64,000 nucleotides of DNA from Branchiostoma floridae (GCF_000003815.2 NC_049990.1:5226626-5290625); one strand, 5' to 3'; numbered from the stretch's first letter, positions 51,601-58,060 are shown. A program made the numbers and translations. Notes: generated from the letters alone by a model not told the origin.

Positions 51601-54600
51601 TACTCCCCATCCCAGTTTTTCGGCCAATGGCCCCGTCAGATAAGTCTTCATTGTCGTCGAATTTTGCGCCATGGGAGGCAGGACCATGGTCACTCTTTTC
51701 GTGATGCTGTCATAAGCAAACATGTCGTGTTGCTTGAAGAGGCTAGGGTAACGTATGGAAGCGGCTTCGTTGAGGCTTTTCAAGAGATGCAAAACGTCCT
51801 TGTAGTGCCCCGCGGAGATTTTGACGATCTCGTATTCCCGACCACTCCCTTCATCTTTTTCGTCCACCATGTAATACACCAACGTGTTTTCGCCTTCCCG
51901 AACGTTCAGCCAGCTGTGAGGATATTGTATCTCGACGAGACCCACCTCCCACTCTCCCGACAGTTCTACGGGCTGAGCCAGTTTGGTCCGATAATTCGTG
52001 ACCGTGTTTTCTTGAAAGACGTCCATACTTCCGTCGCTGGGGAGAGTGACGTAAAACGAATTGGCCATGGCGAGGTACGTCTGAGCAATGCCCGATGTGC
52101 GGGCGTGCATCGGTATTTATCATATGGGCACCATGTCCTCTTCTCTCACCCAGCTATTAAACTTGGCCGGATATCCTTTCCATTTCACAAAGAACTCCTT
52201 CTTTTTGCCTCGCCTTCTCGTGTCCAGGATGTCCTCTACTTGATAGACGTCGTCGTCTTTTTTCGTAACTTTCTGCAACTCCTTCTCGTAAAACGTCCCT
52301 CTCAAAACTTCTCCGTCGTAATCTTTCACGCGATAAACGGGAGGACGGCGGGCAATTTGTTCAGAGACGACGAAGATCTCTGTGGTCCAATTGGGCGTAT
52401 AGCCCTTTTCCAGGCGCAGTTTAGATTTGCTGATTCGAACCGAATCTCCGACTCGAAATTTAAACGACGGCGATTGTTTTCTCCCTTTCCGCGGTTTCGA
52501 GATGTCACCTTCTCCGTACAGGGTATGCCACACGAGCCCCTCGTTCTTCTCGTTCACTTCGATGGGAGCCATTTTGATGCTGCGGTGGTAGGAGCGGTTG
52601 TAGGACCACACCAGGTCGCTCAGGACGTCGATGTATCGGTGCGTGTTCTTTGCGGTGAAATATTTCCACATTCTCGTCTTTAGCGTACGATTGAACCTTT
52701 CCACCACACTGGCTTTGGTTTCCACACTAAACGTCGTAAAGAATTTGATCCCTTCCTTCTTCAATAGAGACTGGACGTGTCGATTGAGAAACTCCGTACC
52801 TTGATCAGTTTGCAGGCACCTGGGCTTTTGCTCGTCCTCGGCTAGGATGGTTTGAAAGGCTTTCGCCAAGGTGGGGCCCGTCTTGTCTTTGATGGGAACG
52901 ACCCACGCGTATTTTGAAAATACGTCTATGCAGGTCAGGAGATAGCGATACCCGTCATTATGCCGAGAGAGGGATGACATATCGGCGAGATCAGCCTGCC
53001 ACTGGTCGTGTATTCCTCCGGTTATCACTCGATTCCTTTGAAAACGTCGTCTGATGGGTTTGTGCAAGGTGTGGGTGTCTTGAGAACGCAACCACGCTTC
53101 TACTTGTTTTCGGGTGACTCCGTACTTGTCTCGCACAGCTCGATGGAGCCGTCCCACTCCACCGTACCCTGCAGGATGTCTGGGGTCGTAGTAAACCCTG
53201 TGGAGGACGTCGTGCCATTCCTCGGCAGCATTGGTGGGGTAGGGCTTGCTTCCCCCTCTCGCCTTCCTTCTCCTCCTCCTTCCGGGATTCTTGGAAACCA
53301 TCCCAAACCACGAAAGAACATAAATATTCGGCCTCCCATACACATGCACGCGCAATGAACGCGGTCCACTATCTCACAAAAGAGCTCGCCCAAGAACGCG
53401 ATGTCGGGAAGACAACCCATGCGTGTTATTTGTGCCTCTCCAACTCTGAGACTGACTGTTTAGTTAGAACGCTAGCCCTTTTATACAGATACACCTACCT
53501 CTTTTATGCACATGCGCCTCTCTCTCTCTCTCACACACACGCTTATTCAACGAACCTACAATAGCAATAACATGACACACACACGCACTTCAATGAGATC
53601 TTTGCCCATGTTTGTATCACAGGAAGTTTATTTTCGTGACAAATCACAGGTTCACTATTTTTTCAGGACTTTGCTGGTCAGCGATTTCTGCTCGAGGACG
53701 GTTTTCAGGACGGCATCGATCTTGTCTGCCTGTTCCTCCAGGGCATCCCACTGCTGCGTTGATAGGTTGAGCCCTTTCTTGCTCGGGAGGAGTTTGCCTT
53801 CATCCGCCTTCGGTCTGAAAAACTCTCGTAGACTCACGACCGCTTCCCCTCTGAACAGCTCCACGACGGCATATCGTTGGTTTCCGAGGTCGAATCGGCT
53901 GGGTGGGAACGTGCTCCCGTTGTACTTGTAGGATATGTGCATGGCTGAAAACCCGCAAGCCAGGAGCGCTGACGACACGCTGCTCATGTTGCGTTTGAGA
54001 GCGAGCCATTGCTCTGGGGCTAGAGCCAGCCCTTGTTTACCGGGCTTCCACACGTCTTTCTCGGGACAAGGTCGATAGAACCTCCGCACATTCACTAGCG
54101 GCATCCCCTTGAAACAGCCGACTGTAACAAAGACGTCTTCGCCAATAGAGAACCTGGCTTCAACTCCGTCGTTGATAACCTCCGATGTCGGGGGTCGTTT
54201 AACGGTCGGTGCTGGCTTGGTGGCGGGCCAAGTGTCTGGTACGTCTCCAGTTGGCGGCGTCCGGGCTCCGTCGTGACGGGGGGAAGTCTGCGTCGCTGCG
54301 TCCGCCTGTGGAGGTTTAGAGAGCCCGGCGTACGCGGGAAGTGTCCTCCAATATTGGAGATCTTGCGGATAAATCACTGAGTCGTCCATGGCTCGTCGGG
54401 TTCTTGGTCGTCAGCGAGGCGGCGAAGATCCGTAGGTGCGCTAGATCGCGGCGGGTCTGCCTTTATGAGGACCTCTTGTCCTGCCCCAACCAATTAGCGT
54501 GCGGCTCATTATTTCATGCAATTATGTAAATCAACATTACATCTAGCGTTGGCCAACCAGCGTACCGTACGTGGGCGTGTTTTAACATGCTACATGTTCG

Positions 54601-57252
54601 GGCGTGTTCAGTGCAAAATCTACGTCACGATGATGCAAACGTGTGCAGTGAGAAGCCAACAGAGACACTGTACAAACGATGGATACTTGTCGTGCCGACG
54701 ACGGTCAAGCCATCCGTCCCATCCACGTTGGCGTAACAACCAGTTTCCCGCATAGTCGCAAATCAACGTTGCTAACTCGGTCGAGATGGCGTCGGTATTT
54801 TTGTCATACCGTTGGTGCAAGTTGACACACACGTCCACTGCAAAGGCCATTGCGGTAACGAGTCGACCCCAGTTTAATCGTTCCTCTTGCAATACTTTTA
54901 CGAGCACCGTTTTCAACCCATCCCTCGCGTTGGGTACGTTAGCCACGAAATTGTCTATAACATTTTTATATTCCTCGTACGCCGAGATCGTATCCACCCA
55001 TTGTATCACTTTTACGTAAACCACCGAATTGGGGCGTCGTCGGTGTTGGGGAAACGGGGCTTTGTGATATAGTAACTGGCGAAAGACGTCTGTTGTTTGT
55101 GCTTTCAGCGCATCCATTAAAGACTGATCTCAGTAGACTTCACCAGGCCAAATAAGGGCATGTCATTCACGATTTTGGAGGGGGAGGTTCATTTGTGGCG
55201 GGGGGGGGTATCAAAAGGGCACATAATATTTGACCTCTGACCTGCTCCGCCTGAATACATTATATCTGACCTCTGACCTGCGCCTGAATAAATCATATCT
55301 GACCTCTGACCTGCTCCGCCCGAATAAATCATATTTGACCTCTGACCTGCTCCACCTTGCTCCGCCTGAATAATAGGACTCAGCGTACACCTACTATACT
55401 ACTCACATACTCAAACCATGTGATGGAGAGCATAAAGCAGTATCCAATTGCAACTTGAAGTAAGAGGATGGATGTTTTGTACCACTACAAACTACAAACA
55501 GAACTCCAAAATAAACCTTACATCTATAATATCCTTCATATCATGCTACAATCAGGCAGGGCTTATCCTTGGTTTAATTAAGTATATCTTTTATGATAAC
55601 AAAGCAGTCATTTTATGTAACTAACTAACGTTTTAGCATTAATTCATCAGAGTCATATGTAAAAATATAATAAGATCTGCTCATAAATAAGCTAATTTTT
55701 TTCCTCGCACAATTGTTGAATGGGATTGACTGCCGGGGCACATTGCTCAAGCCCCGACAGCCGAGGCCTTTGCGGTCTGTCTGAGTCGTTTGCCCTAATC
55801 CGCACCCGACACCCCCCCCCCCCCCCCCTCAGCGATGGCCGCTAGGTAGAGGGTAAACAAGGAAAAGAAGATATGGGTAAAGTTTTGTTTAATTTGTTTC
55901 TTGATTTTAGGCACACTAGGTTTATGTTCAAAGCTGATATGTCTGGTATTGTTGGCCGCCACTGGAATCTACTGGATGGAGAGACCATGGAGGGCCTTCA
56001 GCTGTCTGTGGACCAACTGAACAATTCTCTCTCGGCGGTTGCTGCCTTACTGAACAATATCACAGACAAAGGTAAAAAAAAACAGAAACTATATGTACAA
56101 GACACCTTAATTTTGCAAGTTTTCTTGCATATTGCCTTTGGTTGGAAGCAGTAGATTTTACTCGAATGTGATCCCATCGCACTATTTTATTTGCAAGTCA
56201 CTATAAATGACCTGAAAAAAACAATAATTTTACTAATGATTGTAGTATGAGGCAAAATCCACTGCAAATATCGCTGGTAATTTATAAGTGAACCACATCT
56301 AGGAAAACAATGTCATTGAAAAGGTCATGATGACTTATGCTCTTTAGTTAACTACTAAAGTTTCGTCAGAGTTTGAAAAATACTTCAAAAGGAAACTATC
56401 ATAAATCTAGAGAACGTAGAACATGAACATATAGCGTTGTGTAGATAGGCGAATTTACCGAATATCTTTCTTTCGATTAATAGTCCAGGAGAAGATTCGC
56501 AAAACATGTATGGCAGAAACATGTCTAGTTAATCATTGACAAAAACATTTTACTTGTTATTGTGAACTGTAGATTGTGGAGAAATCTACCGAAGCTCCAA
56601 AGGCCGTATGGACTCTGGAATCTACACCATCTATCCACGTGCGTCTGGCGGCGGGGACAACAGCGCCCCTCTCCGTGTGTTCTGCCGTGTGCAGGCCGCG
56701 GCCGGCCGAGCCTGGACCGTCATCCAGCGGCGACAGGACGGGTCTGTGGACTTCTACAACCGGACATGGGAGGACTACAGCCGGGGGTTCGGCAACCTGA
56801 CGGGAGAGTTCTGGCTCGGGAACGACAACATCCATCTACTCAGCAACCAGGGCAGGTACAAGCTGAATGCTGATTTTAAAACATTTAACGATTGTATAGT
56901 AAGAAAATGTCGAATGCCTGAAGGCAATATCCAATATGACAGTTTCTTAGTTGAAAACTCGCAGGAAATGTATAGGTTACATCTGGGTTCGTATACGGGA
57001 AGTCCACGAATGAATTTTTGGTCAACCAACGATAATGGAACATTTGTTCTCAGATATTGTGCCACTTTTGCGAAACCGTGGCACTCCTGCTACCTGTTAA
57101 AAATGGGAGGGTTTTGGCTCGGACGGTGTGACACTGTGAACCCGAATGGTTTCTATTATAGCGGTACGGACTGTCCTGAACGGTCTAGAAATAAAGTACC
57201 TGGGATATCAGGGTACAGATTCATTGAGATGGGAATCTCTGAAATACAATAG
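39558..57252 (+). CDS. Secreted fibrinogen-related protein (FReD), three exons
   Basis: Exons 39558-39682, 55911-56071 and 56573-57252 join in matching phases (2 then 1) to give 321 residues. Exon 1 gives a signal peptide (WVFVLFVIVNEVAWS) and one early cysteine. Exon 2 gives a short Leu-spaced helix (LQLSVDQLNNSLSAVAALL) that may oligomerise the protein. Exon 3 gives a fibrinogen C-terminal domain of ~226 residues (VFCRVQ, WTVIQRRQDGSVDFYNRTW, GEFWLGND). Such domains bind sugars or acetylated ligands outside the cell and often act in innate immunity. The calcium-binding DxDND segment is not recognisable and extra cysteines occur in the C-terminal half, so ligand binding may differ. The 16.2-kb first intron is almost entirely a Polinton. 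Assignment of exon 1 rests on signal peptide, phase and donor, not transcripts. Confidence 0.75.
39819..40085 (+). repeat. Polinton left terminal inverted repeat
   Basis: About 267 bp, matching the right repeat except for the length of a C/G run. It contains four ~33-bp sub-repeats, each with AGGTCAGAGGTCA (39874-39886, 39910-39922, 39943-39955 and 39979-39991). Confidence 0.95.
40250..41510 (+). repeat. Polinton left-arm degenerate repeats with POU octamers
   Basis: Three long copies of a block beginning near AACAGGGTTCTTGGCCAAAC (from about 40550, 40950 and 41235), plus partial copies to either side. Each block contains GGGCCCGT followed by ATGCAAAT. Octamers are at 40610-40617, 41009-41016, 41292-41299 and, with a shorter match, 41484-41491. 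The region precedes the polymerase frame and is probably its regulatory region. The small open frames here are not convincing genes. Confidence 0.7.
41914..46308 (+). CDS. Polinton family-B DNA polymerase part, with N-terminal zinc fingers
   Basis: The family is the protein-primed DNA polymerase B of Polintons. Four C2H2-type fingers lie at the N-terminus (from CETCGKIF onward). A LCFFRCLALH segment of the kind found in Polinton polymerases follows, then a further finger and an exonuclease-like FDIECLL. The C-terminal part has polymerase-type sequence (NSGYGKT, EMDTDYAY). The ATG at 41914 is preferred because it directly precedes the first finger; an earlier in-frame ATG is at 41797. Two runs of N fall within this part. 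Confidence 0.9.
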   Translation: MAFTCETCGKIFTLKRNLTRHQKSHDTTTYHCEICDKSFDRLDSFKRHLKQHDPTAPTHECDFCGKKFPRRDNLLQHRRLHDKPRPAPTFWCRPCNVAFDTTHALQAHREATHPVASTSRPRKRVSSADGAGPRAKRRHIQPAGDDDAFPFEEDPEDVSEELIPQHEDVAVQNLYRQKWSMIRTQFKRGQNIQDTYNFRLESENPSDLADNVWAIFGDQQTVFKINLSFGFILQDGETGALRYFYPCENNNGFLPEPVQVENEDGVRRFLDKIEEVDHMEKARQERPNSKSVLQKMVNVMFYVHKIKEHPIGAPGTLTDYIRNSRSIIALYSGKNGPYTDKLCFFRCLALHRQCDRTKLERTTKSLFNEYLAWVGKTPRQFKGVSLKHLEDIEELFEVDVYVYALQHNNDEGAEDDDXXXXXXXXXXXXXXXXXXXXXXXXXXXXXXXXXXXXXXXXXXQCGKRWTHRGHCERHIRTCDGKVNKEYPGGAYHLPQTIFEKLQDEGIVVPEEDRYYPYRACFDIECLLKPLTDQKTDKMTWEAAHELLSVSVCSNVPEYTDPECFVSEGDPTKVAEDLLNFLQQISRKAYSLLLEKFHWAVLKMEEIRQRDLEKEEKEEDEETEGESPQDKAKRKEKRRKEHYMTKLIEELSKYMSQLVVLSFNGGKYDLNAIKKVFLPLLLRSTSKLRPIKKNNTYMSIETDDLKFLDLINYVAPGFSYSILLKAYGCEETKGFFPYEWMDSLDKLEHTQLPPRAAFHSNLRQSDISEEDYLYCQRVWEEQGMTTMRDFLIWYNNKDVSPMVEAVQKMTEFYQDKGIDMFKDGISVPGLTLKYLFMNLPHDTYFTXXXXXXXXXXXXXXXXXXXXXXXXXXXXXXXXXXXXXXXXXXXXXXXXXXXXXXXXXXXXXXXXXXXXXXXXXXXXXXXXXXXXXXXXXXXXXXXXXXXXXXXXXXXXXXXXXXXXXXXXXXXXXXXXXXXXXXXXXXXXXXXXXXXXXXXXXXXXXXXXXXXXXXXXXXXXXXXXXXXXXXXXXXXXXXXXXXXXXXXXXXXXXXXXXXXXXXXXXXXXXXXXXXXXXXXXXXXXXXXGAVECDIEVPADLKSRFAEMPPIFKNVEISIDDIGEHMKEYAVEHRIMSKPRRSLIGSMFGQKILLASPLLNWYLDHGLKVTRIYQVMEYRPKPSFKAFGDAVSDARRKGDEDKTKKIIADTMKLIGNSGYGKTVTNKEKQTDVEYCQDVVTATRKINTSRFRHLIVVNDKNFFEIESAKRTIKFNLPMQIGFFVYQYAKLRMLAFYYDFMLKFVDVSDFQYCEMDTDYAYIAISADTLEDVIKPDMLESYNREKSDWFPRTDTKQNAAYDKRTPGLFKEEWSGSGIVGLCSKTYYCFGGDEANDDKFSCKGVSKRCNVINHLKYLSVLQTKKSGQGINKGFRVHKNEIHTYTQTRDAFSYFYPKRKVKNDKVTTLPLDI
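43165..43290. other. Run of N (126 bases)
   Basis: Undetermined sequence inside the Polinton polymerase part; nothing can be said about its content. Confidence 0.98.
44451..45164. other. Run of N (714 bases)
   Basis: Undetermined sequence inside the Polinton polymerase part; nothing can be said about its content. Confidence 0.98.
46478..47143 (+). CDS. Polinton genome-packaging ATPase part
   Basis: Family: FtsK/HerA-type packaging ATPase of Polintons and related double-stranded DNA viruses. A Walker A motif (AGCSGSGKS) lies near the start, followed by a hydrophobic strand with acidic residues (ALVIDDLM) that fits Walker B. It lies directly after the polymerase on the same strand. A second in-frame ATG is at 46496. 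Confidence 0.9.
   Translation: MTSFAGMDARIHHPCRMVLAGCSGSGKSYFAQKLLTTGASWIDPGPFQHVVWCYSEFQDKLHRELTSKLGSKVQFVEGLPNNWNDVIKPSCRNALVIDDLMIESAKDTDQRVTKLFTRASRHRDLSVIFLVQNLFFQGLRTISLNSSYIVLFKSPRDQSMITTLARQMYPGHSKFLRECYEDAVNKTTYGHLFLDLHPETPQDLRVRTNMLTPQPQVYLRK
47140..47523 (+). CDS. Polinton small basic protein with hydrophobic C-terminus
   Basis: 127 residues, rich in Lys and Arg, ending in a hydrophobic Leu/Ile/Ser-rich segment after KGGF. The type (LTPAQKKGLARHK followed by QKGGFL) recurs in Polintons and adintoviruses; its role is not established. It overlaps the ATPase frame by 4 bases. Confidence 0.75.
   Translation: MIKRSVRPHRGLILPKMSKRLHRHADCLRVLSKANPKLRKAILSSAPNDLLKSICDCTHNVLKGNVRLTPAQKKGLARHKATLRQLGDKKVPLTKKRQTLIQKGGFLSLLLSPIISAISSLFGGGRK
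47539..48354 (+). CDS. Polinton conserved protein of unknown function (PY-like)
   Basis: 271 residues: an acidic N-terminal part (LDEEM, RPDLPDDEKATLYQQLLQRY) as in Polinton accessory proteins, a Ser/Thr-rich middle and a basic C-terminus with a nuclear-localisation-like run (PKRRRVV). The PY label is by resemblance and position. A poly(A) signal (AATAAA, 48366-48371) follows the stop. Confidence 0.65.
   Translation: MEHSRKMALVPQELLSTIQAKQQEQTSPLVKTAVTLDEEMKSVMERPDLPDDEKATLYQQLLQRYLTYRDKRRTEPVTVRVLSSPTTVTNTATTDSNTDGKSPSSPASSGKEDQSILEAFPKTMKARARQMLNVIKHKGGDIIGYNDQGQLLYNKQVVPGSNVSDLIRDAMQKRQGFNPTGWQSFARGLARINAPEAAIRHPTRLSVIQRHKSRTARGEDLSDGESEDVIPTPQPKRRRVVAQRLPGKKRKVGSAGTTPSTKRSFSEMSWT
48369..48832 (+). 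repeat. Four tandem repeats at the convergence point, each with a hairpin
   Basis: Units begin near 48369, 48495, 48609 and 48723 (126, 114 and 114 bp apart). Each starts AAAGTTTCCCGTGATGCGG-like and contains CCCGTG...CACGGG, a 6-bp stem. A TG-rich tract (GTGTATGTGTATGATTGTG) follows. They lie between the rightward and leftward gene sets of the Polinton. Confidence 0.9.
48868..48873 (-). terminator. Candidate poly(A) signal of the Polinton leftward genes
   Basis: AATAAA on the minus strand, about 75 bp after the protease stop and just outside the tandem hairpin block. Confidence 0.5.
48947..49492 (-). CDS. Polinton cysteine protease part (adenain/Ulp1-like)
   Basis: Family: adenovirus-type maturation protease. 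181 residues; HWLAIYFD, FFDSYGR and CGQHCLFYLLHRC carry the His, Asp and Cys expected of the family. It follows the major capsid part by 2 bases on the same strand. Confidence 0.92.
   Translation of the reverse strand: MDTRQMYAVLRSDKNTAPHLRGVFASDRLPRHVRVYPSAYVVNTDPSNKPGQHWLAIYFDEEGRGEFFDSYGRAPSLYPRPILRFLRGNTRLPWIRNQRQIQARLSTTCGQHCLFYLLHRCRNIPMTSIVDMFSSDLKLNDVSVAEFIERHFDIDAPVVDIELVMRQIARTLEDFDRALND
49495..50826 (-). CDS. Polinton major capsid protein part (double jelly-roll)
   Basis: Family: hexon-like major capsid protein of Polintons. It begins near MAHIHPL, with the family's N-terminal pattern (VPPTQTTITDGRWVEYHP, FDIPGAGEEFTDL). The open frame extends back to 50922, but the ATG at 50826 is preferred because it clears the upstream small basic protein, which ends at 50843. 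Confidence 0.92.
   Translation of the reverse strand: MAHIHPLSCSCTKSELDLFEVPPTQTTITDGRWVEYHPVASLAESSPIEFDIPGAGEEFTDLSQTKLYVKAKIVLPNGNDLPDNAKVGPVNLFLQSLFSQVTVTVAGKDITDSTNCYPYRAYLETLLNYGSEAKQSQLTSELFYQDTPGRLHLVDPYPTDQGAVANEGLVKRANMTRNSREVDLIGPLHVDLFHQDRFLLSKVDVKIKLHRSKHQFCLMSPGDQFKIVITEAAVFLRKVNLLPTYQLSIESQLNKQTAKYALKRVQLKPFTIPRGNHSVSSDNLFLGQVPKRVAIALVDNAAFQGSFGTNPFNFQHFNLNYISLCVNGQEVPHKALTPNFAEGQFVRSYMNLFGTTGKQGQDSGNQIARSDYDKGFTVWCYDLSPDLCGLGGDHFNIIRQGNLRLELHFAQALDQTVVAVVLAEFDNLLEIDRQRNISFDYSN
50843..51262 (-). CDS. Polinton small basic protein (core/PX-like)
   Basis: 139 residues with a Gly/Leu-rich GYGLGGIFRGLLRSAVPLL segment and a strongly Arg/Lys-rich C-terminus. This form and position, between the two capsid proteins, recur in Polintons and resemble adenovirus core or cement proteins. 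Its function is inferred. Confidence 0.75.
   Translation of the reverse strand: MTGQRGGQLPVYYGRSMQRGYGLGGIFRGLLRSAVPLLKRGAQNVGRQALRSGMDLAHDVLNGQGVKRAAKRRAGEFGQRLMSGQKRARVRAPPAPVGQNKGRGAGRGKKPLKRGTRPRAVSRKRVGAQRGRTSPDIFN
51265..52068 (-). CDS. Polinton minor capsid protein part (penton-like)
   Basis: Family: single jelly-roll minor capsid protein. It starts MANSFYVTLPSDGSMDVF, the usual start of this family, and continues with NYRTKLAQPVELSGEWEVGL. An earlier in-frame ATG at 52110 is less likely. Confidence 0.9.
   Translation of the reverse strand: MANSFYVTLPSDGSMDVFQENTVTNYRTKLAQPVELSGEWEVGLVEIQYPHSWLNVREGENTLVYYMVDEKDEGSGREYEIVKISAGHYKDVLHLLKSLNEAASIRYPSLFKQHDMFAYDSITKRVTMVLPPMAQNSTTMKTYLTGPLAEKLGWGVKGAIYGSWVQAPRPADPNLGFHSLYVYGDVVQHRPVGGQKVPLLRIVKIEGQDGDIVDHPIPTPHYIPLARKRFETIEIDIRNDLGEPVPFVQGRVIVTLHFRQRRSSYFS
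52120..53301 (-). CDS. Polinton integrase part with C-terminal chromodomain
   Basis: Family: retroviral-type (rve) integrase of Polintons. A basic N-terminus precedes the catalytic core (QWQADLADM, CIDVFSKYAWVVP, TDQGTEF), and a chromodomain-like end follows (FFVKWKGYPAKFNSWV), as is common in Polinton integrases. A longer start at 53355 is possible. Confidence 0.92.
   Translation of the reverse strand: MVSKNPGRRRRRKARGGSKPYPTNAAEEWHDVLHRVYYDPRHPAGYGGVGRLHRAVRDKYGVTRKQVEAWLRSQDTHTLHKPIRRRFQRNRVITGGIHDQWQADLADMSSLSRHNDGYRYLLTCIDVFSKYAWVVPIKDKTGPTLAKAFQTILAEDEQKPRCLQTDQGTEFLNRHVQSLLKKEGIKFFTTFSVETKASVVERFNRTLKTRMWKYFTAKNTHRYIDVLSDLVWSYNRSYHRSIKMAPIEVNEKNEGLVWHTLYGEGDISKPRKGRKQSPSFKFRVGDSVRISKSKLRLEKGYTPNWTTEIFVVSEQIARRPPVYRVKDYDGEVLRGTFYEKELQKVTKKDDDVYQVEDILDTRRRGKKKEFFVKWKGYPAKFNSWVREEDMVPI
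53655..54389 (-). CDS. Polinton passenger: protein with two PC4-like domains
   Basis: 244 residues. After a Pro/Thr-rich N-terminal third there are two similar ~65-residue units. The first has VNVRRFYRP...PGKQGLALAPEQW and the second has VSLREFFRP...PSKKGLNLSTQQWDAL. This matches the eukaryotic coactivator PC4 (SUB1) pattern, in which a beta strand with REF/REY leads into KKGxxLxxxQW. PC4 binds single-stranded DNA as a dimer, so a tandem copy could form the dimer in one chain. A role in element replication or transcription is inferred. Confidence 0.75.
   Translation of the reverse strand: MDDSVIYPQDLQYWRTLPAYAGLSKPPQADAATQTSPRHDGARTPPTGDVPDTWPATKPAPTVKRPPTSEVINDGVEARFSIGEDVFVTVGCFKGMPLVNVRRFYRPCPEKDVWKPGKQGLALAPEQWLALKRNMSSVSSALLACGFSAMHISYKYNGSTFPPSRFDLGNQRYAVVELFRGEAVVSLREFFRPKADEGKLLPSKKGLNLSTQQWDALEEQADKIDAVLKTVLEQKSLTSKVLKK
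54620..55117 (-). CDS. Polinton passenger: Bcl-2-like protein
   Basis: 165 residues. NWGRLVTAMAFAVDVC matches the BH1 motif, and WLLRQRGWDGW, about 50 residues later, matches BH2. The C-terminus is hydrophobic (CLCWLLTAHVCIIV), like the membrane anchor of Bcl-2 proteins. Family members control apoptosis at mitochondria, and Bcl-2 homologues have been reported in adintoviruses, relatives of Polintons. BH3 is not obvious, so a survival-type role is inferred. Confidence 0.8.
   Translation of the reverse strand: MDALKAQTTDVFRQLLYHKAPFPQHRRRPNSVVYVKVIQWVDTISAYEEYKNVIDNFVANVPNARDGLKTVLVKVLQEERLNWGRLVTAMAFAVDVCVNLHQRYDKNTDAISTELATLICDYAGNWLLRQRGWDGWLDRRRHDKYPSFVQCLCWLLTAHVCIIVT
55135..55403 (-). 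repeat. Polinton right terminal inverted repeat
   Basis: About 269 bp, the reverse complement of 39819-40085, including the four AGGTCAGAGGTCA sub-repeats. It differs mainly in the length of one homopolymer run. Confidence 0.95.
55911..56071 (+). CDS. FReD gene exon 2: helical linker
   Basis: The acceptor TTGATTTTAG precedes 55911 and the donor AAAG|GTAAAA follows 56071. It encodes ~53 residues with an amphipathic Leu-rich helix, as in the neck regions of ficolin-like and other FReD proteins. Confidence 0.7.
56573..57252 (+). CDS. FReD gene exon 3: fibrinogen C-terminal domain
   Basis: One exon carries the whole domain, from DCGEIYRSS to ...FIEMGISEIQ and TAG. The N-terminal half is highly typical. 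The C-terminal half keeps the outline (CATF...HSC, GGFWLG, NPNGFYYSG, YRFIEM) but is divergent. Base composition changes from GC-rich to AT-rich near 56865. Confidence 0.9.
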
Positions 57253-57419
57253 CAATTATATACAGTAACTACGGTCACAATTGGAACTAGAAAGGCCGAC
57301 ATTTGCTTGAGAGCAAATACAGCATATTTCAGCCATCTCCCTCCCCATGCAACAATAGGCTATTTCAAAATCACCCATTTGAAAAATCACTTTTATTAAT
57401 GACGGTTTAACCCAAAAAT

Positions 57420-58060
57420 GAGTCTTACAAAATTCCCCCGTTCAAGAATGGACTCCAGTGCACCCTATGTGAATTTGCACAATAGACCAGTCCAGAAATA
57501 CTCCCACTGAAACCTTGGCCTTTTGAATAAGAAACCAAATCCAAAATTGAATTTAGCAAAAAAGGTCCCAGTGCATAAAAAGGTATAATAGACCAGTCTA
57601 AAAACACTTGAATTTTGAATCATCACCCGTTCAAAACTGAATTTGAAAAAATCCCCCTTCCGTGAGCAAAAAATGGACTCTTCCATGTAAAGTAGAGCAG
57701 TCCAAAAATACATCCGCTAAAATAGGACTTTGACATAATCACTGAAGTCCAAAAAATGGATTTAAAAAAAAGCCCCCTCTATGCCAGAATGGACTCTTCC
57801 AGAACACCCATGTAAAATTGCAAATTAGACCAGTCCAAAAATAACCCTACTGAAAGACTTTGACAAACTAGAAGTCACCAAAGTCCAAAATATGAATTTT
57901 GAAAACCCCCCCTCCGTGCGAGAATAGACTCTTCCAGCACACATTCTGTAAAATTGCAAAATAGACCTGTCCAAAAATGCATCCACTGAAAGACTTCACC
58001 AGTCCAATGATGAATCTAAAAAAAAATGAACCCCTCCGTGTAAGAATGGACTCTTCCAGA
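57420..58060. repeat. Degenerate tandem repeat, ~120-bp unit
   Basis: Five or six copies of a block resembling AGAATGGACTCTTCCAG, then ACCAGTCCAAAAATA and CACTGAAAGACTTTG, at intervals of about 110-130 bp. Non-coding, directly after the FReD gene. Confidence 0.7.

Larger units (their letters stand above)
39819..55403. mobile_element. Polinton (Maverick), 15.6 kb, looks whole
   Basis: The element starts AGTAGTATAG and ends in its complement, with ~267-bp inverted repeats (39819-40085 and 55135-55403). A perfect 6-bp target duplication, cacata, lies at 39813-39818 and 55404-55409; both are hallmarks of Polintons. Parts: family-B DNA polymerase, packaging ATPase and two small proteins rightward; protease, major capsid, small basic protein, minor capsid, integrase, PC4-like and Bcl-2-like proteins leftward. 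The two arms converge at 48.4-48.9 kb. No breaks were seen in the visible coding parts; two runs of N lie in the polymerase part. The near-identical inverted repeats and perfect duplication suggest a young insertion. It sits in an intron of the FReD gene. Confidence 0.95.
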
